From assembly GCF_013032445.1 (NCBI RefSeq), contig NZ_WQCA01000007.1:186001-250000 (forward strand): DNA of 64,000 nucleotides. The letters run 5' to 3'. The notes under the pieces are model-generated. The model saw only the letters and a program-made list of their open reading frames with translations, had not been told where the DNA came from and did no database searches. The DNA comes from Ruegeria arenilitoris. Lineage in GTDB: Bacteria; Pseudomonadota; Alphaproteobacteria; Rhodobacterales; Rhodobacteraceae. Position numbers and translations under genes: made by a program. Each line of letters begins with the position of its first letter. The first letter of the stretch is position 1. Shown piece after piece: positions 35,174-43,615 of the stretch.

Positions 35174-35722
35174 TTATCCCAGCAAGTAGATCACGGGAAA
35201 CAGCATGATCCAGACCAGATCGACCATATGCCAGAACTGGGCACCCGCTTCGATATTGCGGGCGTCATCCCGCCAGGAAACCAGCAGCAGGATACCGACC
35301 CCGGCCAGCACATGTGCGGCGTGAAAGCCGGTCAGCAGGTAGTAGAACAGAAAAAATGGGTGCGTTTCGAAACTGATCCCCTGCGCCGCTTTGTCCGCGT
35401 ATTCCGTGCCTTTGATGATCAGGAACACCACGCCCAACAGGGCTGCTCCAATTAGGGCCAGACGCGCCGCCCCGCGCCGGGCGGCTTGTCGCCAGTGCAG
35501 GGCTTGCGCGGCCAGATAGCCGGAGGTGACAAGAACGGCGGTGTTGAACGCGGCGCCCGTGCGGTGCAGATGCGCCTGCGCCTCGGCAAAGCCCGCCGGG
35601 TCGGTCAACCGCACACCCATAAAGGCGATCATCCCGGCGCCGAAGACCAGCAGCTCCGAGATTATCAGAACCCACATCAGCAACTCGCCCGGAAGCTCGT
35701 CGATCAGAGAGGTATCGCTCAT
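35174..35722 (-). CDS. norE: NorE, cytochrome c oxidase subunit III-like protein
   Basis: This 182-residue protein has five hydrophobic helices and the subunit III patterns ELLMWVLIISELLVFGAG, then GTEYADKAAQGISFETHPFF and FHAAHVLAGVGILLL. NorE helps nitric oxide reductase activity but is not a core subunit. Its start overlaps the norD stop by 4 bp; the 35722 ATG is chosen for this coupling and gives the family N-terminus. Confidence 0.9.
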   Translation of the reverse strand: MSDTSLIDELPGELLMWVLIISELLVFGAGMIAFMGVRLTDPAGFAEAQAHLHRTGAAFNTAVLVTSGYLAAQALHWRQAARRGAARLALIGAALLGVVFLIIKGTEYADKAAQGISFETHPFFLFYYLLTGFHAAHVLAGVGILLLVSWRDDARNIEAGAQFWHMVDLVWIMLFPVIYLLG

Positions 35723-37641
35723 GCGCCGACCAGTTGGCGGTAGATCTGCGGCAGCGCCATGGTCAGACGGTGCGGGTCGGGGATGACGGCGAACCCGCCC
35801 TGCCCGAACATGCGCGGGAACCAGCTTTTGCCGGTTTTGTCGATGGTGACACCAAAGACCGACTGCCCGGCCCGACGGGCTTCGAGGACAGCTTGCCGCG
35901 TGTCTTCGATGCCGTGACGGCCTTCGTAGTGATCCAGATCGTTCGGCTTGCCGTCGGTGATGACCAGCAGCAGGCGGCGTTTGCGCGATTGCTTGGCCAG
36001 ATCTGCAGAGCAATGGCGGATCGCCGCCCCCAGTCGCGTGTAATGCCCCGGCCGCAACGAGGCGATGCGCTGCTCGACCGTTGTGCCCATAGGCTCATCA
36101 AACCGCTTGCAGCGCTGCACATAGACCCGCTGGCGTTTCAGCGAACTGAAGGCGTGGATGGCAAAATCGTCACCGCAGGCGTTCAGGCCCCAGGCGAGCG
36201 CGGCCAGCGCCTCGCGTTCGATGTCGATCACGGCGCGGCCCGTGACGGCGCTTTCGGTGGAGCGGCTGACATCCAGCACGATAGACACCGCCAGGTCACG
36301 GGCCACAGGGCGGGATTGCATCCAAACGCGTTCATTGCCTTCGCCGCTGGCCATCCGGTCGGTTTCGGCCCGTACGGCGGCTTCGATATCCAGCTGATCT
36401 CCATCCAGATGGCCGCGCGTCATCACACGGCCGGGGCGCAGGGCCTCGAACTGGCGTTTGACGGCGCGGATACGGCGGGCGGTGGCGGGGTCCTTGCCAA
36501 ACTCGGCGGCGTCTTCGCGGATATCGGCATCCGACAGCAGTACGTTCACGTGGTCCGGCAGATACTGCCCGGTGCGAACATCCCATTCCGGATAGAGGAT
36601 ACGACCAGACAAACGCTCGCGGTTCACATCCTCGGGCGCAAGGTCCAGATGCAGTTTCAGCTTGGTTGGCGGCGCTTTGGATATCTGACCCAACCCAATC
36701 TCTTCCTGATCATCCGCAGCCTTTTTGGCGTTGTCAGGATCATCGTCGTCAATCCGGCGGTTGATATTCAAAAACTCAGCCCAGCTGAGGATCGCTTCGA
36801 ACTTGTGCAGGATAAAACTGTCGCTGCGCTCGGCCTGATCGGACTTGCGGCGACGGGCGCGGTGGGTCTTTTCACCGGATTCTTCGGGGTCGCCTTCGGT
36901 TTCCGGGTTTTCAACCTCGGTATGTTCAGAAAAGCCAACGGCGCGCAACTCAGGCCACAGGGGCACCGGGCGGAACGACTGATAACCACGCGGAGCCGCG
37001 ACCTCGGCTTCCATCTCCAGAAACGCCTTTGCGCGGTCCGACAACGGATCGGGATCACCCAGCATATGGCGGACGATGCCTTCCACTGCTGCTTCCGTCG
37101 GCGGCAGGTCGGGAACACTGCGTTGGTGCAGCAGCCCCTTGCACAGCTCGATGTACAACGGACGCAGACCCGGGGCATCTTCCAACGTGGCATCGACCAT
37201 CGCCCGCGCTGCAATCAGCGCATGCAGATCAGCGCGCAGCGGATCATCTTCGTCAATTCGGGTTCCGGCATGCGCTGCCGCCGCAGCCAGCCAGACATAA
37301 AGCGCGCCGTTTGCTTCGCGCGCGGGAAAAACGGCCAACCGATCCGGCAGGCGCAATACTTCACCATCGAACGAGGCGCGCGGCATCAGTTCAACTTCGG
37401 TCGCCAGGCGGCGACGCCAGCTCAGGCGGTGGCGTGAAACCTCGGGCGAGACCGGGCGCAATTCAACGCCCGGACTACCCCCAAGCCCCCTGAAGAGGAC
37501 TGCCAACCGCCCCGCGACCTCTGAGAGGCCGACCGCGGCTCCAACATGCACCTCAGGTGCATCGAGGCGGCTGGCAAGGGTGTGCCACAGTTTCCCGATC
37601 GTTTCTTCGGGTTCCCATGGCTCAAAATCGATCCTGACCAT
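35719..37641 (-). CDS. norD: NorD, von Willebrand domain maturation factor
   Basis: This 640-residue cytoplasmic protein has a C-terminal von Willebrand A domain with the MIDAS motif VLDVSRSTES (DxSxS). The central part is charged, with GDPEESGEKTHRARRRKSDQ. NorD works with the ATPase NorQ to assemble nitric oxide reductase, likely inserting its non-haem iron. The gene follows norQ by 9 bp. Confidence 0.95.
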   Translation of the reverse strand: MVRIDFEPWEPEETIGKLWHTLASRLDAPEVHVGAAVGLSEVAGRLAVLFRGLGGSPGVELRPVSPEVSRHRLSWRRRLATEVELMPRASFDGEVLRLPDRLAVFPAREANGALYVWLAAAAAHAGTRIDEDDPLRADLHALIAARAMVDATLEDAPGLRPLYIELCKGLLHQRSVPDLPPTEAAVEGIVRHMLGDPDPLSDRAKAFLEMEAEVAAPRGYQSFRPVPLWPELRAVGFSEHTEVENPETEGDPEESGEKTHRARRRKSDQAERSDSFILHKFEAILSWAEFLNINRRIDDDDPDNAKKAADDQEEIGLGQISKAPPTKLKLHLDLAPEDVNRERLSGRILYPEWDVRTGQYLPDHVNVLLSDADIREDAAEFGKDPATARRIRAVKRQFEALRPGRVMTRGHLDGDQLDIEAAVRAETDRMASGEGNERVWMQSRPVARDLAVSIVLDVSRSTESAVTGRAVIDIEREALAALAWGLNACGDDFAIHAFSSLKRQRVYVQRCKRFDEPMGTTVEQRIASLRPGHYTRLGAAIRHCSADLAKQSRKRRLLLVITDGKPNDLDHYEGRHGIEDTRQAVLEARRAGQSVFGVTIDKTGKSWFPRMFGQGGFAVIPDPHRLTMALPQIYRQLVGA

Positions 37642-37650
37642 CGGCGGGCC

Positions 37651-38466
37651 TCACCCAAAGACAGCCGTGACAAGATCGAGGAGCCCGCGTTTGATATCCT
37701 CGTCATCAGTCAGAGGTTCGATCATAGCGGCAAGGATGGCGCGATCGGTCGACATGCCCTGTGCGATCAGTGTCGCGGCATAGACAACCAGACGGGTGGA
37801 AACGCCTTCCTCAAGATCCTGACCCTTGAGCCCGCGCAGCTTGTTCGCCAACCGGATCAACGGTTTGCAACGCTCCAGCGCCAGTCCGCTTTCTTGGGCG
37901 ACAACCTCGGCTTCCATCTCGGGCGACGGGAAGTCGAATTCCAGCGAGATAAAGCGTTGCCGGGTCGACGGTTTCAGGGTTTTCAGGATATTCTGGTATC
38001 CGGGGTTGTACGAGGCGACCAGCATGAAACCGGGGGCGGCCTCAAGTTCTTCGCCGGTGCGGTCGATCGGCAGGATGCGCCGGTCGTCTGTCAACGGGTG
38101 GAGCACGACGGTCACGTCCTTGCGGGCCTCGACCACCTCATCAAGGTAGCAAATCGCACCTTCGCGGACCGCGCGGGTCAGGGGGCCATCGACCCAGACG
38201 GTCTCGCCGCCTTTCAGCAGGTAGCGTCCGATCAGATCAGCAGCGGCCAGATCATCATGGCAGGCCACAGTATAAAGCGGGCGACCAAGGCGTGCAGCCA
38301 TATGAGCCACAAAGCGGGTCTTGCCGCAGCCTGTCGGCCCTTTCAGCAGAACCGGCAGATCGTTGTTGTAGGCGGCGGTGAACACATCGCATTCATCGCT
38401 CTGGGGCAGGTAGAAGGGGGCGTTTGCCGCCCCCTCATTCAGTTTTATGGAGCCGTCCATATCCAT
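37651..38466 (-). CDS. norQ: NorQ, MoxR-type AAA ATPase
   Basis: This 271-residue ATPase has Walker A LLKGPTGCGKTRFVAHMA and Walker B AICYLDEVVEA, with a sensor-like MLVASYNPGYQN. It pairs with NorD to mature nitric oxide reductase. The start codon overlaps the norB stop (ATG at 38466), which indicates tight coupling. Confidence 0.95.
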   Translation of the reverse strand: MDMDGSIKLNEGAANAPFYLPQSDECDVFTAAYNNDLPVLLKGPTGCGKTRFVAHMAARLGRPLYTVACHDDLAAADLIGRYLLKGGETVWVDGPLTRAVREGAICYLDEVVEARKDVTVVLHPLTDDRRILPIDRTGEELEAAPGFMLVASYNPGYQNILKTLKPSTRQRFISLEFDFPSPEMEAEVVAQESGLALERCKPLIRLANKLRGLKGQDLEEGVSTRLVVYAATLIAQGMSTDRAILAAMIEPLTDDEDIKRGLLDLVTAVFG

Positions 38467-39833
38467 TACTCCGCAGGGGTTTCAGCAGCGCCGGATTCAA
38501 TGACCTCTTTCCGGGGAACCCAGATCGAGTAGATGAACAGCAGCGCGCCGAGGACAACGACGACACCCGAACCAAGACGCATCCAGTAGAAGATCGCGAT
38601 CTGGTCCTGCACGTCCATGAAGTAGTCACCGACCACACGTTGCATGTGTGTCTGCACGGTTCCGCCGAAGGTCAGCACGAAGGTCATGAAGACCATGCCG
38701 CTGGTCATCAGCCAGAACGAACCCATGTTCAGCACTTGGTTGTACGGATCACGGTTCTTCAGGATCGGCATCGCATAGCTGAAAATCGCCAGGTTGAGGC
38801 AGACATAGGCACCGTAGAAGGCGAGGTGACCGTGCGCCGCGGTGATCTGCGTGCCGTGGGTATAGTAGTTCACCCCGTGCAGCGTGTGCAGGAAGCCCCA
38901 GACACCGGCACCAAAGAAGGCAAGCGTGGCACAGCCCAGCGACCACAGCAACGCGGCCTTGTTGGGGTGGTCACGACGGCCTTTCCAGACCATGACGAAG
39001 GCAAAGGCCATCATTGCGAAGAACGGGATCACCTCGAGGCTCGAGAAGATCGAACCGATCCACTGCCAGTACGCGGGCGTACCGATCCAGTAGTAGTGGT
39101 GACCCGTACCAAGGATGCCCGAGAACAACGCGGCGGCGACGATGACATAGAGCCATTTTTCGACGATCTCACGGTCCACACCGGTCAGCTTCAGCATCAG
39201 GTAGGCCAGGATCGAGGCCATGATCAGTTCCCACACGCCTTCAACCCACAGGTGGACGACATACCACCAGTATTGTTTGTCCAAGGCCAGGTTGCCGGGG
39301 TTGTAGAAGGCAAACAGGAACAGTAGCGCCAGACCCCACAGCCCCAACAGAAGGATGTTGGTGATGGCGGTCTTCTTGCCCTTCAGAACGGTCATCGACA
39401 CGTTGTAAAGGAAGATCAGCGCGGCCACGACGATGCCCGCCTTGACCCATTTGGGTTGTTCAAGGAACTCGCGCCCTTCTTTGCCCAGCAGCCAGTTGCC
39501 TTCAAACAGGTTGAAGACATAGGTCACAACCACGCCCAAAGTACCGACCACCAGAATGATCAGCTGCAGATAGGCCAGCTTGGTCGAGTGGATCTCGCGT
39601 TCGGACTCTTCCGGGATCAGGAAGTAGGCGGCGCCGAAGAAGCCCAGGATCAACCAGACGATCAGCGAGTTGGTATGCAGCATCCGCACGATGTTGAACG
39701 GCAAAAGCTCACTCAGAAAGTTTGGGAATACATAGATCAGCCCGGCCAGCAGGCCGCCGATCACCTGTATCGCGAACAGGGCCATTGCCACCGCAAAGTA
39801 GGCATAGGCGATTTTTTGGGATTCGTATTTCAT
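38466..39833 (-). CDS. norB: Nitric oxide reductase subunit B
   Basis: NorB is the catalytic membrane subunit that reduces NO to N2O in the inner membrane. The 455-residue protein has about 12 hydrophobic helices. Haem and FeB ligand histidines are visible in the HLWVEGVWELIMAS region (with the conserved glutamate) and in GTGHHYYWIG. An MLHTNSLIVWLILGF segment near the start includes another haem ligand. It lies 16 bp after norC. Confidence 0.97.
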   Translation of the reverse strand: MKYESQKIAYAYFAVAMALFAIQVIGGLLAGLIYVFPNFLSELLPFNIVRMLHTNSLIVWLILGFFGAAYFLIPEESEREIHSTKLAYLQLIILVVGTLGVVVTYVFNLFEGNWLLGKEGREFLEQPKWVKAGIVVAALIFLYNVSMTVLKGKKTAITNILLLGLWGLALLFLFAFYNPGNLALDKQYWWYVVHLWVEGVWELIMASILAYLMLKLTGVDREIVEKWLYVIVAAALFSGILGTGHHYYWIGTPAYWQWIGSIFSSLEVIPFFAMMAFAFVMVWKGRRDHPNKAALLWSLGCATLAFFGAGVWGFLHTLHGVNYYTHGTQITAAHGHLAFYGAYVCLNLAIFSYAMPILKNRDPYNQVLNMGSFWLMTSGMVFMTFVLTFGGTVQTHMQRVVGDYFMDVQDQIAIFYWMRLGSGVVVVLGALLFIYSIWVPRKEVIESGAAETPAE

Positions 39834-39849
39834 TGCTCCGTTCCCTTTC

Positions 39850-40299
39850 TCAGCCTGCCTCGTTGGGCGGCCAGCCCTGAGCGTCGATATTGTCCGTCCA
39901 GATCAGGAAGTTGGTCAGGTCGCGGAGCTCTTCGTCGCTGAGGTTGAATTGCGGCATCTGCCGACGACCGGGAATGCCGGTCGGCTGCGCCTCCATCCAG
40001 CCTTTAAGGGACTCAAAGGCCGATTCCGGATCGTCGAGGACGCCCCAGCGGGTCATTACATTCGCGACTTCGGGCGCAAAGTAGGCACCTTCACCCATGA
40101 TCGTATGACAGTTGATACAGGCGTGTTTTTCCCAGACATGTTTGCCCCGAACCACACTTTCATCGAGTTTTGCCGAATTTTCGGAATTCACGATATACCA
40201 GTGGGAATGGGCCGACAGGGCCAGGAAGATGAGGATAAAGAACAGTGACCCGCCATAAAATATGTTGCGGGCCATGCTCTTGGTCATGACTTCTCGCAT
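39850..40299 (-). CDS. norC: Nitric oxide reductase subunit C (cytochrome c)
   Basis: NorC is the membrane-anchored cytochrome c that passes electrons to NorB. The 149-residue protein has one N-terminal helix (IFYGGSLFFILIFLAL), a CINCH haem motif near residue 62, and a late methionine ligand region in RRQMPQFNLSDEELRDL. The ATG at 40299 has AAGGAGA six bases upstream and is preferred over an internal ATG. It leads the norCBQDEF operon. Confidence 0.96.
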   Translation of the reverse strand: MREVMTKSMARNIFYGGSLFFILIFLALSAHSHWYIVNSENSAKLDESVVRGKHVWEKHACINCHTIMGEGAYFAPEVANVMTRWGVLDDPESAFESLKGWMEAQPTGIPGRRQMPQFNLSDEELRDLTNFLIWTDNIDAQGWPPNEAG

Positions 40300-40332
40300 T
40301 GCGCTCTCCTTTGCGCAGATTAGCTAGTCTGA

Positions 40333-40358
40333 ACACCATGGCGGTTGGCTCATGGTGT
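40333..40358. repeat. 8 bp perfect inverted repeat in the norC leader
   Basis: ACACCATG and CATGGTGT are perfect complements around a 10-base spacer. It lies between the Dnr-type box and the norC ribosome site, so it may be an extra operator or a leader RNA hairpin. Confidence 0.6.
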
Positions 40359-40362
40359 CTCC

Positions 40363-40376
40363 TTAACGAAAGTCAA
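40363..40376 (-). promoter_or_regulatory. Dnr/Fnr-type box before norC
   Basis: On the norC strand this reads TTGACTTTCGTTAA, a palindrome of the TTGAC-N4-GTYAA type whose first half (TTGACTTTCGT) is identical to that of the nirS box. Its centre is about 70 bp before the norC start codon. Confidence 0.78.
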
Positions 40377-40398
40377 GGCTGGCAGAAGTAATTAGAAT

Positions 40399-41580
40399 TC
40401 ATCCTGCCCGTGCCGCCCGAGGTCCTGTCAAAGCAGGCCACATAGCTATGAGGTACAGAGCAAAGGCGCACACCCAAAGGCCATCGGACAGCAGCATCGC
40501 CACCATATAGCCTGCGTTCAGCTCGGCCCCGACCCAGCGCGACAGGGCGGCTACGGCCATCAGCCCATAGGCAACAACCATTGGTGCAGGCGCGATCAGC
40601 GCGCGACCACTGTGACCCAGCGCAGCGCGGCTCATGACCGCCAGGGTCATGCCACCGACGCAGCCAATGCCCAGAACGTGCAGGGCGGCGACTTCATTGC
40701 CCAGGCCGAGCACCGACAGGCCCCAGAGAATCAGCCCCAGCGCCAGCATCCAAAGCCCAAGATGCAGCGCCAGCAGAATCGGCTGCCGCGCCGCCCAGCG
40801 CGCGCGCCAGCGGGCCATGCGCAATACCTGCACCACGCCCAACACCAGCGCCGCCACCCCGGCCACCGGCCCGGCACCAAACACCAAGGCAGTCAGTGGC
40901 AGAATTAGAGCCAGAATCATGCCTGCCTTATCCAAGGCAGCGACCGACACCGGCCAGTCCGCCTCGGGCACGCCCTCGCGTTTCATCGCATTGCGAGTAA
41001 AGGCCGGCGTGATGCGTCCACCCAGAATGGCGATCATCGCACAAAGGCTCAGCAGCCCAGCGCGCAGCCCGGTTTGCAACGTGTCCGCCGTGATCCCCAT
41101 CCATTCCAGATGAGTCAGGAGGTCTGCGACCCAGATCAGGCTGAGCAACAGCAGAAAAATCATGTTCTGCGGTTTCGGGCGGCGGATTAGCTGCGTCAGG
41201 ATTTTAGCCGCCAAAACAGGCACAAAGGCCAGATCGACTACTGCAACGAATACCGGTGGCAACATCCCTGAAAACCACATGGCCATCCGCCCCGCCAGCC
41301 ACAACCCGGCGGCCAGAGTGATAAAGCGTGCCCGTGCCTCGGGCGCGCCGGTCCAGTTGGGCACGGCCGTCAGAAAAAACCCGCCCAGCGCGGCGGTGGC
41401 ATAGCCGAAAATCATCTCATGCGCGTGCCACATCGGTGGCGTCATGCCATAGTCCGGCGCCATGTAGGGCACCGCCAGCCATAGCCCCCAAACCAGGCCA
41501 ACAAACAAGCCGTAGAGGCCAGCGGACAGAAAGAAAACACGGAAACCCTCACCAAGAACACGGGTGACGATTGCGGGCAT
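40399..41580 (-). CDS. nnrS: NnrS family membrane protein
   Basis: This 393-residue protein has about 12 hydrophobic helices. NnrS-type patterns include the WHAHEMIFGYATAALGGFFL segment (with likely haem or metal ligand histidines) and the NWTG and HVLGIGCVGGMTLAVM regions. NnrS is a haem and copper membrane protein linked to protection against NO stress. It is divergent from nirS and shares its control region, where each gene has its own box. Confidence 0.93.
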   Translation of the reverse strand: MPAIVTRVLGEGFRVFFLSAGLYGLFVGLVWGLWLAVPYMAPDYGMTPPMWHAHEMIFGYATAALGGFFLTAVPNWTGAPEARARFITLAAGLWLAGRMAMWFSGMLPPVFVAVVDLAFVPVLAAKILTQLIRRPKPQNMIFLLLLSLIWVADLLTHLEWMGITADTLQTGLRAGLLSLCAMIAILGGRITPAFTRNAMKREGVPEADWPVSVAALDKAGMILALILPLTALVFGAGPVAGVAALVLGVVQVLRMARWRARWAARQPILLALHLGLWMLALGLILWGLSVLGLGNEVAALHVLGIGCVGGMTLAVMSRAALGHSGRALIAPAPMVVAYGLMAVAALSRWVGAELNAGYMVAMLLSDGLWVCAFALYLIAMWPALTGPRAARAG

Positions 41581-41634
41581 GGCTGCTCTCCTTGACGGTT
41601 TTCCAAGTCCTAGCAGCGCAACTGGGCCGGCGAC

Positions 41635-41648
41635 TTAACCAAAATCAA
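41635..41648 (-). promoter_or_regulatory. Dnr/Fnr-type box before nnrS
   Basis: On the nnrS strand this reads TTGATTTTGGTTAA, a weaker palindrome of the same type, centred about 61 bp before the nnrS start. Confidence 0.6.
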
Positions 41649-41738
41649 AACGGCGAAAAACATGCCCCTAAGACTCAGATTTTTCCGAGGTTTTTTTGGC
41701 ATTTTTTCCAGTTGCCCACCCGAATTGCATCCCTTGCG

Positions 41739-41752
41739 TTGACTTTCGTCAA
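41739..41752 (+). promoter_or_regulatory. Dnr/Fnr-type box before nirS
   Basis: TTGACTTTCGTCAA is a perfect TTGAC-N4-GTCAA palindrome centred 69 bp before the nirS ATG. A GATATC-like -10 region lies about 18 bp further on, the layout of a class II activated promoter. Confidence 0.85.
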
Positions 41753-41814
41753 GGAACACCCACGCGCGATATCTCAACCTTGGACCTGCCTCACCACGCA
41801 AATGGAGAGTGATC

Positions 41815-43491
41815 ATGTCACTTGGAATCAGCTACAACAAAACTGGCCGCGCCTTTGGGGTCGGTTTGGCGATGCTGCTGGGCAGCGTCGCTGCACCAGC
41901 CTTCGCCGAAGAGCCAACCCTCAGCGAGGAAGCGTTTGAATCATCCAAACAGCTTTATTTTGAACAATGCGCAGGCTGTCACGGCGTTCTGCGTAAAGGT
42001 GCCACCGGTAAGAACCTTGAACCGCACTGGAAAAACACTGCGGCCGACGGCACCGTAACCGAAGGCGGCACCCTTGCACTTGGGCAGGAACGCCTTGAAA
42101 AGATCATCGCCTGGGGTACCGAAGGCGGTATGAACAACTTCTCGGACATTATGACCGAGCAGGAAATCAAGGACATGGCGACTTACATCATGATGGAGCC
42201 GCCGAAACCGCCAGAAATGTCGCTGGAACAGATGATGGCGACCCGCAAGGTTTATGTCGAAGAAGCCGACTACCCGACCGAACCGCTGCACGGACGCAAC
42301 TGGGAGAACTTCTTTGTCGTCATCGAACGTGACGTAGGCAAGGTGGCCGTGATCGACGGCGACACCAAAGAAGTGCTGGCGCACATCCCGACGGGTTATG
42401 CGGTACACGTTCTGAAAGCCTCGGAGCACCATAAACTGGAAGAGCCGGAAAACCCGGGCCGCTTCTGGTACACCATGGGCCGCGACGGCAAAATGACCAA
42501 AATCGACCTGTGGCAAAACCCCGAGAACATGCTCGTGGCCGAGGTCAAGATTGCCTATGACGCCCGCGACGTTGCCGTGTCCGGCGACGGGAAATACGTC
42601 ATCGGTGGCGGTTACTGGCCGCCGCACTTTGCAATCGTCGATGCCCAGACCATGGAGCCGGTCAAAGTCGTGTCCACACGCGGTGTGAACGTCGACGGGG
42701 ACTATGTGGAAGAAGCCCGCGTGGCCGCCATCTACACAACCCCGAACGAACCGACATGGATCGTTGCGGTCAAAGAACTCGGCCAGCTGTGGCAGGTCGA
42801 CTATACCGATCTGGACAATCTGCGGATCGACAAGATCGACAGCGCCAAGTTCCTGCATGACGGGTTCTTTGACCCGACCGGCCGGTACTTCCAGATCGCC
42901 GCAAACGCGTCGAACAAAATGGTCGTTGTCGACACCGAGACTCACAAGCTTGAGGCTTTGATCGACACTGCTGCCCTGCCGCACCCCGGCCCGGGCGCAA
43001 ACTGGATCGACCCGAACTGTGGTCCTGTGGCCGGTACAACTCACCTTGGTGTGGGCACCGTGACGGTCTGGGGCAACGACCCGGAAGGTCACCCGGATCA
43101 GGCGTGGAAAGTCTGCTACGAGACCGAAACCGACGGTCCCGGCCTGTTTGTACGGACCCACCCGAACTCAGATTACATCTGGGCGGACCAGACCAAGCAC
43201 CCCGAGCCTGAAATTCAGCAATCGGTGCAGGTCATCTCGAAAGAGACCGGTGAGATCGTGAAAACCATCCAGATCACCGAAGACGAAGGCAGCGCTGCCG
43301 TTCACTTCGAGTTCAACGCGGATGGTACCGAGGTCTGGGTCTCCAAATGGAACCTGTCGGACTCGAAAGAACCCAACGGTCAGATCGTGATCTTCGACGC
43401 CAAGACGCTGGAAGAAATCGGTCGCATCGACGGGCTGTTTGCCCCGACCGGCAAGTTCAACGTCTACAACCGTTCGAACCACGTCACGTGA
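41815..43491 (+). CDS. nirS: Cytochrome cd1 nitrite reductase
   Basis: NirS is the periplasmic enzyme that reduces nitrite to NO. The 558-residue precursor has a signal peptide (FGVGLAMLLGSVAAPAFA), an N-terminal cytochrome c domain with CAGCHG, and an eight-bladed d1-haem propeller (for example VAVSGDGKYVIGGGYWPPHF and the late VHFEFNADGTEVWVS). The ATG at 41815 has GGAGAG upstream. A strong terminator follows, so the genes after it are probably reached by read-through or by their own promoters. Confidence 0.97.
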   Translation: MSLGISYNKTGRAFGVGLAMLLGSVAAPAFAEEPTLSEEAFESSKQLYFEQCAGCHGVLRKGATGKNLEPHWKNTAADGTVTEGGTLALGQERLEKIIAWGTEGGMNNFSDIMTEQEIKDMATYIMMEPPKPPEMSLEQMMATRKVYVEEADYPTEPLHGRNWENFFVVIERDVGKVAVIDGDTKEVLAHIPTGYAVHVLKASEHHKLEEPENPGRFWYTMGRDGKMTKIDLWQNPENMLVAEVKIAYDARDVAVSGDGKYVIGGGYWPPHFAIVDAQTMEPVKVVSTRGVNVDGDYVEEARVAAIYTTPNEPTWIVAVKELGQLWQVDYTDLDNLRIDKIDSAKFLHDGFFDPTGRYFQIAANASNKMVVVDTETHKLEALIDTAALPHPGPGANWIDPNCGPVAGTTHLGVGTVTVWGNDPEGHPDQAWKVCYETETDGPGLFVRTHPNSDYIWADQTKHPEPEIQQSVQVISKETGEIVKTIQITEDEGSAAVHFEFNADGTEVWVSKWNLSDSKEPNGQIVIFDAKTLEEIGRIDGLFAPTGKFNVYNRSNHVT

Positions 43492-43512
43492 CGGGTTCAT
43501 AACCGACACCGG

Positions 43513-43544
43513 AAAGGGCGGGCCCCTCGCCCGCCCTTTCTTCG
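43513..43544 (+). terminator. Rho-independent terminator after nirS
   Basis: AAAGGGCGGG and CCCGCCCTTT form a 10 bp perfect stem, followed by a T-rich run (TTTCTTCGTTT). It is 22 bp after the nirS stop and would limit transcription into the next genes. Confidence 0.88.
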
Positions 43545-43615
43545 TTTGACAATTCAGCCAAATCCGCCCGCCCGACACACCGGGCCAGTCAAGAAAGCCA
43601 AAACGGAGCCCGGAT

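Noticed and set aside
35734..37437. A 567-codon open frame opposite norD
   Set aside because: It is a high-GC shadow of norD. The product has no domains and the NorD motifs are clear on the reverse strand.
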